A stretch of 64,000 bases of DNA, taken from contig CM018031.1 in assembly GCA_008638375.1 (NCBI GenBank), positions 62,207,688 to 62,271,687 on the forward strand. Reading direction: 5' to 3'. This DNA is from Nyssa sinensis (taxonomy: Eukaryota > Streptophyta > Magnoliopsida > Cornales > Nyssaceae). A program made the translations under genes and the position numbers. The notes beneath the pieces are model-generated. The model had not been told where the DNA came from and did not search any database. It was given only the letters and a program-made list of their open reading frames with translations. Within the stretch, counting starts at the first letter, position 1. Every line of letters starts with the position of its first letter. Positions 25,801-36,333 of the stretch are shown piece after piece.

Positions 25801-28678
25801 AGTAGATACACTTGAATGAAAGGAAGGATTAACGTGTAAACTTCTACCTAAGATGATGATTCTCGATGTACTGACCAAAATTCTTGGTTTAAAATGTTTA
25901 GGCTGGCAACCTTTTGACTTTTCACTGTTTTATTTTTTCATTCCTTCTTTCTTTGTCTTTCTGCTTTGGTTTGTTTCTTTTTGTGACAACAAGTAAATGT
26001 ATGAATTTCAGCACCAAACTAAAGTGATGCCTTATTTATTGAATGGATGAATAAATCTGATTGACTTTGGAAGCCTAAAACGAAGGCTGTGGCCCCATGA
26101 GAATCAAGAAGCCTTTTTAGTCCAAAAGAAAGTATCCATGGTAGTGAATGAAGTCATTATTTTGGGAGGTGGGCATGGGATCTAGAGTTAAATTTTGGAG
26201 GGATAAGTGGTGCAGGGGGAGGTTTTGAAGGACAAATTTCCTAATTCGTTTGGCTTGGCCATTAGCAAAGAAGCTTGGGTGAGGGATTCTGGTGAGAGGA
26301 TGGGGGGTGAATGGATTTGGAACCCAAAGTTTAGAAGAGCTATCTTTGATTGAGAATTGGAGGATATTGGGAGTTTGCTTTGTCTCCTCCAAAATGTACG
26401 GATTGTGGAGGGTAAAGAGGATGCTATGGTTTGGTGGAAGCCCACAGGTCCTTTCTCTGTCCGAGCTTACTACAGGGTGCTAGTGGAAGATTTGGGCACT
26501 TCATTTTCGATGGAGTCAAATTTGGCAAACAAAGACTCCCGTAAAGGTTGATTTTTGGCTTGGGAAGCTTCTTGGGGCTCAGTTTTGACCTTGGACAACT
26601 TGCAAAGGAGGGGATTATGCATGGCCAATAGATGTTGTATGTGCATGACAGCGGAAGAGACTGCAAACGACGCTTGGAATATGCTGCTCTCTCTTTTTGG
26701 TATGGCCTGGGTTTTACCTAACTCAGTTAGGGAGCTCTGGTGGGGCTGGTCTGGGGGGCGGGTCAGAAGGGAGATTAAAGAAATGTGGAAGATGGCCCCA
26801 ATTTGTTTGTTGTGGTGTATTTGGAAGGAAAGGAATAGACGTATCTTTGAAGGGGAAGCTCTTATTCCTTTTTTTCAAAGACAATTTTTTTAGGGTGATA
26901 TTTTTTTGGGCAAAAGAGTGCTTTCCTGTAAATGCTATATTTACAGTTGATTTTTTGGGATCTTTGGGTCCTTTGTAGTTTCCTGTTAGTTTTTGCTTTG
27001 TAAATGGGTTCGTCCCCCTCAGGCGCTTTTTATATATACTTCTTACTTATCAAAAAAAAAAATGAAGTCATTACTTATGTTGATTTCATGATTGTACAAT
27101 CTTGGAGAGATGTATTTTTATTTTATTAAATTTTAGATGGCCTTTTTAGTCCCAAAAAAAGTCTCCAGGGTAGTGAATAGTCTTTATTTATTTGATTTCA
27201 TGATAGTACACTGCTGGACAGATGTATTTGTATACAGATGTATTTGTATTTTATTAAGTTTTAGGAGTCACGGCTATTTGGTAAGTTCTAAATTTACTGG
27301 ACAAGGGCTGTAGTAGGCATTTATATAAATATTCTTTCGTACATGTAAAATAGTATTAGTAGTCCAAGTTTTATGACTTCCTATTTTAAGTCATAGTCCA
27401 AGTAGAATTAGGAAAAGTATAAGCACCCTATTTAGAGTTTTTGAGATTTGAAGATTATGTTTGTAACTTTGTACAATCCATCTTAACCCTTAAACAAGTG
27501 AAGCAAGATTCCTAGATTCTTCTTCCTTGGCTTCTTTCCTTTGTTTTCTACACTTAATTTAACATGCTACCCAACCCTAAAAAATCATACTTTGAAGAGC
27601 ATACCCCTGGCTGGAAACAAAAATCACTAGATCACTATTCTTGGGTACTCTTCAGAGCCCCCACTGCCCCTTGTCCCTTTCCAAAACTTTTCCATACGAA
27701 TCCCTGATCAAACCCTAACCCTTTCTGGTCTTTTCATTTAGAACAAAAAATCCAAGAATACTTACGGTATACCTAGAGATTCTATTAAAACCTAAATTAT
27801 TATAATCTCTCACTTTAAAAACAAAGCTAATCCCAACCCCCTTTTCACCTATGAACCCCACATCATTTATTCCATTTATAAAACCCTGAATTTATGAGCC
27901 TTCCTTGATTTAAGCCCACCACAAAATCAATCATAGGTTGCACTGTCTTAAGCTTCGTCTTGCTGTAGGAAGAACTATTCTAAGCTTCATAATACTGTCT
28001 TGCATCATAAGGTCTCCTTACAATTAACATTCTCATCTATTAGTTCTTCTATATAGGGACATTATAGCTTCATTTTTCCTCATCAAAAGAAAAAGTCCAT
28101 TCCTTAGTTTTTTTCTTGATAAATAATGAAAATGGAATTTAATAGATAGACGCAGTTCCTTACCATCTTTGTATGTCTGATTAGATGTCTTTTCTTTTCC
28201 CAGTCATAATGGCAGTTTCTCACAATATGCAGAAATCACTTTTTTGCAGCGAATCACAGGAACATTGTTAGATCCCCAGTTCTAATGCGGGAATTGTGGC
28301 TTGAGATGTGGCATGATATTCATCCTGATGCTAAATCAAAATTTGTTACAAAAGGTGGATTTCTTTTTGTTAAATTCTTTTTTCTTTTTGTTGTTAATTT
28401 GCATTTACCTTATGAATCTTACATGTTACAGCTAAGCGTGGACCTCTGAGGAATGAGGACTGCTATTGGGACTATGGAAAAGCGCGGTGTGCATTATCTG
28501 AGCATTGTGAATATAGGTTTGCGATTTTCCTTCTGGAGAAATTTCTTTCTATAGAATATTATGCCCATCTGTTTCACTTGCTGAGTTGCTGTATAGGTAT
28601 GTTTTTGGAGATGTTCACCTTGGACAGAGCTGTAGGTTAAAGAATTCTTCAGCTGATCTCCTCTTGCATTATGTATAA
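6541..28678 (+). CDS. PSAT1: Phospholipid:sterol acyltransferase 1-like (LCAT family), 15 exons, exon 4 frameshifted
   Basis: Exons: 6541-6765, 7587-7722, 10328-10472, 11218-11388, 11480-11556, 14402-14615, 14731-14905, 15783-15882, 19671-19765, 23038-23089, 23220-23291, 25550-25718, 28250-28354, 28432-28516, 28597-28678. All borders are GT-AG. The product would be ~633 aa, the size I recall for Arabidopsis PSAT1. An N-terminal signal/anchor (residues ~5-25) precedes the LCAT fold: [26 protein letters not shown], nucleophile motif FAHSLGNN (Ser ~189), acid in SGDETVPYHS (exon 10) and His in SEHDGSD (exon 12). The family moves an acyl chain from phospholipid to sterol at the ER. The frame is broken in exon 4 near 11361-11365 by one extra base; unrepaired, translation stops at 11502-11504. 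All other exons keep phase, so this is either a recent null allele or a sequence error. Confidence 0.92.
8670..9462. repeat. ~200-bp tandem duplication, second copy split by a MITE (PSAT1 intron 2)
   Basis: The block GAAATCCTTGA...C-run...ATTATTCTACTAAAAAGGAA...GTAAGAAATGATTTCAATGC (8670-8840) is repeated as GAAATCTTTGAC...C-run...ATTATTCTA (8841-8920) and resumes after the MITE at 9368-9462 with CTACTAAAAAGGAAATTAGA. The two copies differ by substitutions and small indels, so the duplication came before the MITE insertion. It lies wholly inside intron 2. Confidence 0.7.
8921..9367. mobile_element. Mutator-like MITE with 9-bp target-site duplication (family copy 1)
   Basis: The 447-bp element begins GAGTAAACTACACTGACCTC and the reverse complement of its end reads GGGTAATTTACACTAAGCTC, giving long imperfect terminal inverted repeats that continue inward through CTGACAA and TATACA/GTATATTG blocks. 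The direct repeat ATTATTCTA lies at both edges (8912-8920 and 9368-9376); a 9-bp duplication is the hallmark of Mutator-like transposons. There is no coding capacity. A second copy is at 36334-36760. Confidence 0.8.
10619..10776 (+). pseudogene. Duplicated remnant of the 3' end of PSAT1 exon 3
   Basis: CACCATCAAGGCTTGAGGAG at 10621 repeats the end of exon 3 and the first ~110 bases of intron 3 (10427-10583), offset by 194 bp. The copy encodes [15 protein letters not shown], against [15 protein letters not shown] in the real exon. The donor GT is degraded (AAACATTG instead of AAAGTTTG), so this remnant should not be spliced from the same site. Confidence 0.75.
13376..13576. mobile_element. Tourist/PIF-Harbinger-like MITE nested in LINE A
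   Basis: It starts GGGGCTGCTTGGATAATG, and the reverse complement of its end reads GGCTATGTTTGTTTAAATTT, similar to the GGGCTGTTTGG ends of Tourist MITEs. It is flanked by TTA on both sides (13373-13375, 13577-13579), the expected 3-bp duplication. It interrupts LINE A and is therefore younger than it. Confidence 0.65.
13684..13812. repeat. Fragment of a dispersed non-autonomous repeat with a G-homopolymer
   Basis: GTGGCAGACTCAGAGG, a G14 run, and an AT-rich stretch with AATTATAATAAAATTTTAGT resemble, in inverted orientation, the element at 51749-52033, which ends in GAATCTGCCAC. It adjoins the 5' end of LINE A inside the shared direct repeat. The class is uncertain. Confidence 0.4.
15134..15403. 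mobile_element. Stowaway-like (Tc1/mariner) MITE in PSAT1 intron 7
   Basis: It begins TTCCCTCCGTCCAAATTTGA, and the reverse complement of its end is CTACCTCTGTCCCATAAGAA. These are the CTCCCTCCGTCCC-type ends of plant Stowaway elements. A TA dinucleotide flanks both sides (15132-15133, 15404-15405). The length of 270 bp fits the family, and there is no coding capacity. Confidence 0.8.
15516..15612. repeat. (TG)20 microsatellite between identical 24-bp direct repeats
   Basis: A 40-base TG run (15541-15580) lies between two identical copies of a 24-base sequence starting ACATGTTTGTCC (15516-15539 and 15589-15612). It is in PSAT1 intron 7. Confidence 0.9.
16640..18925 (+). pseudogene. Degenerate reverse-transcriptase pseudogene, split by LINE B
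   Basis: On the plus strand, 16665-16860 reads as a decayed LINE/RT C-terminus: [30 protein letters not shown], then [10 protein letters not shown] where LINE B interrupts. The frame resumes after about 18715 with [17 protein letters not shown] and [19 protein letters not shown] residues (frameshifts and stops included) and ends near AAATAGTTGGGATAAAGGCT, the familiar 3' end of this plant RT family. It is a different clade from LINEs A-D. Stops are frequent, so it is an old dead copy. Confidence 0.65.
16862..18714 (-). mobile_element. 5'-truncated L1-type LINE (copy B) with RT active-site region, PSAT1 intron 8
   Basis: A T-run and ATCGGTAAAAAGTAC at 16862 mark the 3' end of this minus-strand element. 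Reading down from 18714 it encodes [14 protein letters not shown], then [13 protein letters not shown] (the catalytic FADD box), [89 protein letters not shown], and the zf-RVT region [19 protein letters not shown] to [19 protein letters not shown]. Frameshifts break it into frames at 18134-18478, 17611-18201 and 16950-17441. It is the longest LINE copy in the window. No sure target-site duplication was found. Confidence 0.88.
21029..22262 (-). mobile_element. 5'-truncated L1-type LINE (copy C) in PSAT1 intron 9
   Basis: A T-run plus GATAAATACTATTTTATTCA at 21029 is the 3' end. Minus-strand frames encode [52 protein letters not shown] (21943-22236), then zf-RVT remnants [14 protein letters not shown] and [18 protein letters not shown] (21383-21631). 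Frameshifts are common. An imperfect direct repeat (AAGTCACATTTG at 21017, TAGTCACAATTTTG at 22268) may be the target-site duplication. Confidence 0.82.
22850..22903. repeat. (CATA)n/(TA)n compound microsatellite
   Basis: About five CATA units followed by a TA run in PSAT1 intron 9. A further TA run lies at 23002-23018, close upstream of exon 10. Confidence 0.85.
23362..23462. repeat. Short direct duplication, ~66-bp period
   Basis: TCTTTAAATTCATATCTTCT...GCATTTTGCATTA is repeated 66 bases later with few changes, just inside PSAT1 intron 11. No function is apparent. Confidence 0.55.
23600..23760 (+). mobile_element. tRNA-derived SINE-like element in PSAT1 intron 11
   Basis: TAGCATAGTGGTTAAAG (23617-23633) resembles a Pol III A box, and GGTTCAATTC (23674-23683) a B box, at about the spacing found in plant tRNA-derived SINEs. 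The 3' boundary and target-site duplication could not be fixed, so the ends are approximate. Confidence 0.5.
24863..24942. repeat. Imperfect 31-bp inverted repeat with 18-bp loop
   Basis: GTGCCCATGCATTCACATGG (left arm from 24863) pairs with the right arm ending CATGGGCAC at 24942, about 27 of 31 positions matching. It lies in PSAT1 intron 11. It may be the core of a foldback element. Confidence 0.6.
26051..27260. repeat. ~117-bp tandem duplication carrying a LINE insertion
   Basis: GCCTTTTTAGTCCAAAAGAA...GTAGTGAAT (26111-26149), continued after the LINE by GATTTCATGATTGTACAATC (27080-27137), is repeated at 27140-27260 as GCCTTTTTAGTCCCAAAAAA...GTAGTGAAT...GATTTCATGATAGTACACTG. The first copy was split by LINE D. 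It lies in PSAT1 intron 12. Confidence 0.65.
26160..27060 (+). mobile_element. Short 5'-truncated LINE (copy D) with 13-bp target-site duplication
   Basis: A sense-oriented copy of ~0.9 kb keeps only the C-terminal part: [20 protein letters not shown] start, [20 protein letters not shown], then the zf-RVT region [20 protein letters not shown] and [20 protein letters not shown] (26555-26893). It ends TACTTATC plus an A-run. AATGAAGTCATTA flanks it on both sides (26147-26159 and 27061-27073). It is in PSAT1 intron 12, frames broken. Confidence 0.85.
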
Positions 28679-31600
28679 ACTATGAGGTGTGTTTTTCTGT
28701 TTCTTCCTGTTGATTTTTAAATTACAATGTTGAATGATCAAGGTTACTGATTGAGAAAATAGCCCAAGTGGGTGAATGAGAAGTTAAGTCATAGCAATCC
28801 TGAAGACATAGTTGGAAAATATTTGTGCTGCATTGGAGGATTAAGAAAGAGATAAAAGAAATTTTGAGCTCCAAGACAGGTCTAATAGTTGAATGGTGAT
28901 CATTCGAACAAATTTTAGAGCAATCAAATTTTGAGAAAATGTTGGAAAAACTCCAGCTTGGGCGGAATACCCTGTCATATGTCCATAGTTGGATGACATA
29001 GTTGAATGTCGCCCATCTCATATATATGTATATGTATATATATATATATTTATTTATTTATTTCTAAAACAACTAGATATTCTCTAAAAACCATACAAAC
29101 AGGTTCCTCCAAGGTAAACTTAAAACTTGATTATATAAATCACACTCAGATTCAGGTGATCTTGGTGGACGAGGGAGAAGTTTTATGGAAAACCAGTGAG
29201 GGAGTTTTAATGTAATAATGATTCCGTTATTCCAGTTAAATGCCAACCATGGTAGGATTTGGACAATGCTTGTTGGCCTTGAGGTCACTCAAGAGAACTT
29301 TCCAAGTAATCTAGTATAGTTATTTCTATTTTTTTTTTCAAAAAAAAAAGTTAAACTATATATCCTTTTCAGTCAGTCACGTGACTTCACTTAAGATACA
29401 ATCACTAAATTAATACAAATGGAGATCAAAAGGAGCCAACGAGTTTAATGTCTTCTTATAATAAATATTTGATTCATTTTTACTGCACCTAGATTACTAC
29501 TATTGTGTTAGATTGCATGCATAATGCGGTGGAGAGGCTTGGGAAAAGATTTGAAATGCCTAGCCTGAGCAGGCAAAAGGCACAACTCAAGAGGCCTGTC
29601 TTTGTGGTTGAGAAATTCTTTGCTCGAATTCTTCTTTCCCAACCATCTGTTCTTTTGTTGTTTAACAAGTTTACCTCATTACCAAAAAAAGGGGAGTTGC
29701 CTAGAACGAAGAGAAGATAAACAATAGATTTAAGCAGCAGCCCTAGGAAGAACTGCAAGAGTGCAAAGGTTCTTTACTTCTTTTATATTTTTAATTTGAG
29801 ACTGATCCATCTTTCTAACTTCTGCTTTGTTGGGACTCTTCAGATCTGTTTGTTTTGAGTGCTGGCATTTCACTAATTGGTGCACATTCTTGCTGATGGC
29901 TGCCATCATTGGAGGCATAATTGATAAACATATAAGTGCTGGAGTGATTCAGATTCAAAGCACATCAAACACTAGTGTAGAGGTTCTTTCCTTTCTCTTC
30001 TTTTATTCTCTTTCTTCATCATGGATAAAAAAGATTGGAGGTAGTTCAATGACTATTTCTAACAATTGCACAACTTTAATGCTGTGTTGCAGGAAAAAAA
30101 TAGATGCTCACTCCCAAAAGTAAAATGGGATGATGTCCTCTTATAGTACTCACCAGATGAGAAAGCATGTGAGCATGTAGAATTTTGTTGTGAGCCAAAC
30201 AATAAAAAATGTATTTCTTTTGGAGCATTCATGCACTGTAGAGTGAATTATACTAATGCTGACCTCTAGATTTACTTGTATCCTGATGAAGGTGAAGCGG
30301 GACATAGGTAGTGTTTTGACATGAAGAAAATTTTTATGGTCTCTGCATTTAGCATTTGACATGTATTAAATTCATATCTGGAAGCACTTTGAACTGGTCT
30401 TTGTTGTATCATATAGAAATATTATAAGAATTCGTGAAGATGCTGCTCCAACATTTTATTGTAAACTGTGCTTGTGACTCCATTTTTGGTACAAGTTCAT
30501 TGGTTGATTTTCTCAAATGCTATAGATAACAAAATGCAATTGTTCATTTCTTTATGTAATTGTTGAACATGCCCTAGATGTCTGTAACAGGAGTTCGCAT
30601 CACTTGGTTGATTCTGAGTAACTAGTATTCACCATTTAAAATAGTTTCATTTCTAATTTAGCCGACATTCATATTATGCACCAACAAAATTATCCTATTT
30701 AAAACTTTAGAGAGAGAGAGAGAGAGAGAGAGTATTGTTCAACTATTCTTCTCTTTGATCAAGCAAGATATACTATTCTGAGTGATGTTTGAAGTTTTGT
30801 CATCCACCAAAGGGTTGACAAAAAATTTCCCAATGATTGTTTGATTTCACAATGGGATGACGTTTAAATGGGTTATGAATTTATATAGAAATGGAATGAT
30901 GTTTGATCTTATAAGTGATTGTTCCCAGAAAACAAGGCTAGGCTCACTGAGTACAATTTTTTTTTTCAAGGGAAAAAAAACCCTCTTAAGCCTATGGTTA
31001 TTGGAAAGAGACCCAATTTTTCCAATTTATTACCCAAAATAGAAAGAAAGAGCAATAACACATTTTTGCCTTTAATGTCAAAACAAGGAAATCAGTCAAG
31101 TGAGACGATAACGATAACACCATGCTACTATTATTGTAATGTGAGCATTACAGTGAGACCCACATGTATTCATAAAAACAATAGCATGGTGCTACTGTTC
31201 CACTGAACTTTTTTCAGTCAAACAACACCTCTGCTACTACCTCAGTCCATATAGAAATCTCTGTGGGAAGCATTTTCCTTCACAAGAACCCTTAGCAAAG
31301 GAGTTTCAGAGTTGGTCAAGAAAACCTTAGAAACAATATGAAAAGAATAACAAGCTTGTTGCAGAAATTTGGTGAAACTCCAATCAAATAAAGGCATCTA
31401 CGATTTTCAAAATTCTGAAACTAAGCTGTTCATTTTAGGTAACTTTCTCTGATTGAGGTCTTACCAAAATTTAGTGAATGTTTCTTGATCATAAGTCTAA
31501 AAGATACAAGCACATTTGTCGCGAACTCCACACGCGCAATTTTCAATTACTTTTGCCAGAATACATATAGTTCAACTACAGGTTGTTCCACTTGCTCACC

Positions 31601-31799
31601 ATCTGTTGACCCATAAGTATGGAATATTCAATGTATGGCTCAAAGGTTGAAGAAACACATATCTATATGTTTCACACCTACAAAGCACTTCTTAAGTAAT
31701 TTAACAAACATGTGTAGTTCATAGAGAAATGGGAGAAAATTGGGTAACAGAGAAAAATAGTGAAGAAGGCAAGAAAACACTCCTTGTGGAAGACTTGAT
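28679..31799. other. Intergenic region between convergent PSAT1 and RhoGDI genes
   Basis: It holds the likely 3' untranslated regions of both genes, TA runs near 29030-29060, and a (GA)n tract at 30711-30733. Open frames at 29505-29720 and 29827-30123 look slightly coding-like but match nothing I recognise and are not supported by splice structure, so no gene is called. Confidence 0.5.
30711..30733. repeat. (GA)n microsatellite
   Basis: An uninterrupted AG/GA run of about 23 bases between PSAT1 and RhoGDI. Confidence 0.85.
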
Positions 31800-34700
31800 C
31801 TAGCTGCTCTTTTTTATTTCAAACAAGTAGTTCAGCTCCATATGACATCTTCTGTCATCATCTTCAAACTGCATGTAACAGTGAATGAGGATCACCAAGT
31901 TTAATAAATCTTTCAGTATTTACAGTAAGCAGGAGACAAAAGAAAGCTGTAAGCCATCAGCTGCTACAATTCAATCTGTTTGATTTATCCATATGCATAA
32001 ATCTAACTTTTCAATAAAGAATAAGCCAATAAGACAATGAAAAATGCATACTCGTACCAGTTACATTGCTGGAAAAGAAACATTCTTGCAAACCTAAGGT
32101 AGATTGGAGATGGACTTAACATTTGACATTATTTATCGAAAGTAGCATTAAAATTTTTCATTTTTTTTCATTAGTTTTGGAAGTAACTTATGTACAAATA
32201 GGTGAACTTTACACATATATCAAAAGAGCCAAAAGATTGCAACGCAACACTAAGAATTTCCCCCTCTTTTTAAAATAGTATAATTTAACTGCAAAGCAAC
32301 TCAAATGTTCCACAACAAAAAAAAAAAAAAATTGGCAATGTATCAAATACAATGTGCTTTGGGTGCCATTGATTCATAATGGGCAATAAGTTCCATCATT
32401 AAATTGATATGCACCTATATAACAAAGATCCTAACACGAATCTCTAGGGCTAACATGGGTATGAGGAGCGAACAACTCAATAGTTGCAGTGTTATGTCTG
32501 ACTCCCAAATAAGTTCCCCTGTTTTAGAGATTCCCCATTTCGAAAAAATGCTAATTGATCGAACTTACAGGAAATATCTTTCTCAAATTCTAAGGAGTCC
32601 AGAACAGCACATAAATATCAAACCTTAAGTAACGACTACAAATACTGCTTTATTTTATATGCAAAATTATATTGAAGAACCACTTGAGGAGAGTGAACCC
32701 ATACCCAAAAAGGAGACAGCTCAAACAATTAAAGCCTTATTCCGCCCCCCACCAAAAAAATAAATAAATACTACAAAACAATCAATAAAAAAGGGTAAGA
32801 TTCAATTACCTAGACGTATAAAGTTCAAAAAAAAAAAAGGAAGAAAAAAGGATTGTACAAGGGGGAAATATTGCTTTTAATAATCAGAAAAATATTATTT
32901 TCAATCAATCCCCACTTAAAAATAGAAAGACTTCTATATTTTTAATAATACGAGTCATTGCTTCACCGACGTCAATGATAATAAAACAATAAAGATATTT
33001 CTACAGAAAGATAGGGTAAAACAAAAGAAGTAATTCTACATAAAGAAGGGGTAAAACAAACTAGATATTATTGTGGATGTAAACTTTCTTTGGTTTATTA
33101 TGTTTTAATAATTATAATTAATTTTTCCTTTTCCTTTCTTACCTGTTAGAGCTAACGGGCAGATAAAGTTAAACAAAATGTAAATATATTCTTGAGTTAA
33201 CCGTGTAAAGCACATTAGTGCAGCTATGCACACACCTTAAGCTTTGCTGAGTACATTCCCCTTGCAAGCACACCAGATGGAGTGGTCTCCTCATCTAAGG
33301 TATATACATATGGCTCTCGCTGAGGAGCAAAAGTACCCAACATTCCTTTGCTTTGATCAACTGGTAACCCAATCAAAAAGAAACAATGAAAAAGCAACCA
33401 ACATTATTATCATATGGGGAAATACAACCATAGGGAAATTGGTTTCAGATGCAAGACAAATAAATCAGGGGATTAAAGATTGAGCAATACGAGTGTCCTG
33501 ATATTTCTAAGTTGAGCGTCATCACGTCTACACCTTCAGCATTCAGCTCTCACTAGAGTCAGAATGAAAAAACCAACAAAAATCCTTAGGCTTGTTCGGA
33601 AGCCTATGAGGAGTCTAAACTCGTAAATTGTTTTGGGAACACGCAAAATAATTCAATAAATTTTTCACTAGCATATACGGCATTCAATAACATATGTGGC
33701 AGATATATTAGACAGAAGGCATAGTTCACAAAGACTGAAAGAGTGCAAAAGAATCATAGCTCTTGTCAGTGTAATTTTCAAAGTAATCCTACATTACAAC
33801 TATTTTTTATTAACTATTGAGTCTGATATGAAATCCTACATTATAACTATAATAATAACAAATCTTTGCAGACTTGGCCAAAATTCAGTAACAACGACTA
33901 ATAGAAGCCATGTCAGCCAAAATTCTTGAACTGTAAGCATAAATTCAATCTGACTTTTTGGCATAAAAAGAGAGTCCAAATCAGACTAAATTGATATTTC
34001 ATGTTGTTCCTTAGTCAAGATAAACCTCTTGTTGTTCTCTTTATTTAAAAAAATAAAAATAAAAACATTGATGTATGCACTGGTAATATCCACCAAGCTC
34101 AGTGAATTTCTGCTATCAGTTTTGACATGTGACAGAATAACCTGCATTAAGGTTACCATAATCTCTACTTTTTTTTACTTTTTATCACAGGTTACCATAA
34201 TGTCAACCACAGATTATCCCCTCATATATGGAAATCAATGATCCTAAATGAGATGAAGAAAAATAGATTCTCAACCTTGGAGTCCTCCCTTCCACACAGT
34301 GTTTGTATATGCCAGGCCAGACACAATGTTGTGCAGAACAGTGAACGTCAGCTTGAGCTGATACTGAGATCCCTCCCTGAGAGTAAATAGGAGATGGCCA
34401 CTCTTACTTTCATCAACAGGCAAGGGAGTATTGATTTCTCCGATGTCATCAGATATTACTCCTATGGAGTGGAATGTAACTTCGGGTTCCATTTGCCCTA
34501 ACAAAACAGAAAACAAACTTATGAACCAAAACAAATTGAGATGGGAATGAAAGAACGAAGAATCCCAAATCCTTACACAAACCATTTAGGTCGCCTTCCA
34601 CACAACCAAGCAGCTTCTCTTTCCACCTCCTTAAGCTCTCATCATCCTGAAAAGCATAATTGAGTCTTAAAATAATCCAAGGAGACCCCAAAGTAGATCA

Positions 34701-35186
34701 ATGAACATTGCCCTAGCAAATTATGCACAAGAGAACTTTTTGATGCCCCATGGAAGCTTTTAGTTTCCACGGCATTTGAATGTAAAAATCCAACTTCCAG
34801 AATGTAAATAGGCATCAGAAAGAACAGCACTTCACCACCAACGGAAGAGGGGAAGATACCCTTTTTTTTTTAGATGAAATCCTGAAATTGATCTTAGTCA
34901 TGCAAAACAGAAACAGAATTATGTTAAATGCCATTATTAGAAATAGTTTTTTCAAATTCTGTGTGTTCTAACACAATGAAGCTTTTTTTTTTTTTTTTTT
35001 TTATGTCCATGGAACATCAAAACGCCCTCTAATTGATACCAATGAAGTTTAAATCCAAAAAACCAAAATTTTCCCAAAACAAGAGTTAACAATAGTGATA
35101 TAAGATCAGAATGCATCAAGGACATACCCATTTCAGAGCAAAAGTGTCAAAGAAGTGTCAGTAATATAACAATCTTTGTATCGTTA

Positions 35187-35222
<36 letters not shown>

Positions 35223-35585
35223 AAGGAAAAAAAAAAAGAGTAAACCCTAAGATCATATTTGGGTTTTGAGGGAACCCATGTGAGAGAAAGAAGACCCATT
35301 TAACAATTTTCGAAGCAATGAAAAAAGAACATTTGAAATTGACAAAGATATACAAAATAAGAAAGATACGAGAGACAGTAACAAAACCTTGTCTTTCTCA
35401 ATCTGGTCTTTGAGAGGAATAAGAGGCCCAGGAACAAAATCACCAATAGTCCCACCATCTTGATGATCATCGTCATCATTATCTCCATCACCAATAGTCA
35501 CTCCTGCTTGTTTTTCATCACCAACACCACTAGTTGATGAACACGCGGAAGAGGTTCCTGCCTCTGCTCTCTTCCCACCCTCCAT
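31800..35585 (-). CDS. Rho GDP-dissociation inhibitor (5 exons)
   Basis: Exons in transcript order: 35585-35388, 34646-34583, 34497-34276, 33360-33236, 31868-31800. They join in frame (678 nt, 225 aa) with GT-AG borders. The N-terminus is poorly conserved and acidic (DGDNDDDDHQDG, residues 33-44). Then comes the RhoGDI helical/immunoglobulin-like region: DDESLRRWKEKLLG, GQMEPEVTFHSIGV, LREGSQYQLKLTFTV, NNIVSGL-type HNIVSGLAYTNTVWK, GMLGTFAPQREPY, DEETTPSGVLARG and the C-terminal EDDDRRCHMELNY. The family extracts prenylated Rho/ROP GTPases from membranes and holds them inactive in the cytosol; Arabidopsis SCN1/GDI1 confines ROP activity in root hairs. The first ATG gives the expected acidic start. 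It looks intact. Assignment to a paralogue (GDI1 or GDI2) is not possible by eye. Confidence 0.93.
35189..35219. repeat. (GA)15 microsatellite in RhoGDI intron 1
   Basis: A perfect GA run of about 31 bases. It lies ~170 bases downstream (in transcript sense) of the exon 1 donor, where it reads as CT. Confidence 0.9.
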
Positions 35586-35714
35586 CTCTCTCTCAAAACC
35601 CTCCTAAAGATTCAAGTATTCAATAAAACCGAGGGAACAGGTTTTGGAATATAAAGTGGGACAAAGAAACGAATTCGATGTTTTTAGTTGTAGACAGACA
35701 ATATTCAATACTCT

Positions 35715-35745
<31 letters not shown>

Positions 35746-35800
35746 TCTGAGAGAGACACGCACACTGTATTCACACACTTATGTCTAATTTGGTTGGCTG
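35586..35800 (-). promoter_or_regulatory. Probable RhoGDI leader/core promoter with a (CT)n tract
   Basis: A CT run at about 35711-35745 is followed by GTCTGAGAGAGAC, within 130-160 bases upstream of the RhoGDI start codon. Pyrimidine/purine dinucleotide runs at this place are common near plant transcription starts. No clear TATA box was seen. The role is inferred from position only. Confidence 0.35.
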
Positions 35801-36333
35801 TCTTTGTCTTTACCTATATCTAATGTTGTCAGCTGTATGTCGGTGATTGTGACTTTGGAAGTGGATAAATACTGTTCCTAGTCCACGGGTGCACAAACCA
35901 CCCGCTGCCGATCCGGAAACTCAAAACAACCCGACCTTCATTGCTTGGGTTTAATTTGTTGGGTTAACTCATGTAAAAGTGTTGACAGAGTTAAATAATT
36001 ATGCAAAATTATTGTTTGAATTATTAAAAAATATTTAGTAGTTATCAAATAGATTTATTAACTTAATAAAAAAATTAAATTTATTCACTTAATTCAAATT
36101 GTAATTAATGAAAAAATTATAATTAATAAGTTACGATTTAAAATTTTATCCAAAATAACTTTTAAATTTAATTAAGTATGATTGAGGAATTTAAAACACA
36201 TTAAATGCGTCTGAAAAACTGAATCTAACATAGTCTAAATCAGATCCATTTGGATTTTATATTTGAACACGAGTAAATACTTTCTCCCCCATCCCCTCAT
36301 CATTTTATAAAGAAGAGTAAGATTTATATTTTT

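Noticed and set aside
26117..26978. Overlapping frames on both strands near 26.1-27.0 kb
   Set aside because: The plus-strand frames are the tail of LINE D, and the minus-strand frames are their shadows.
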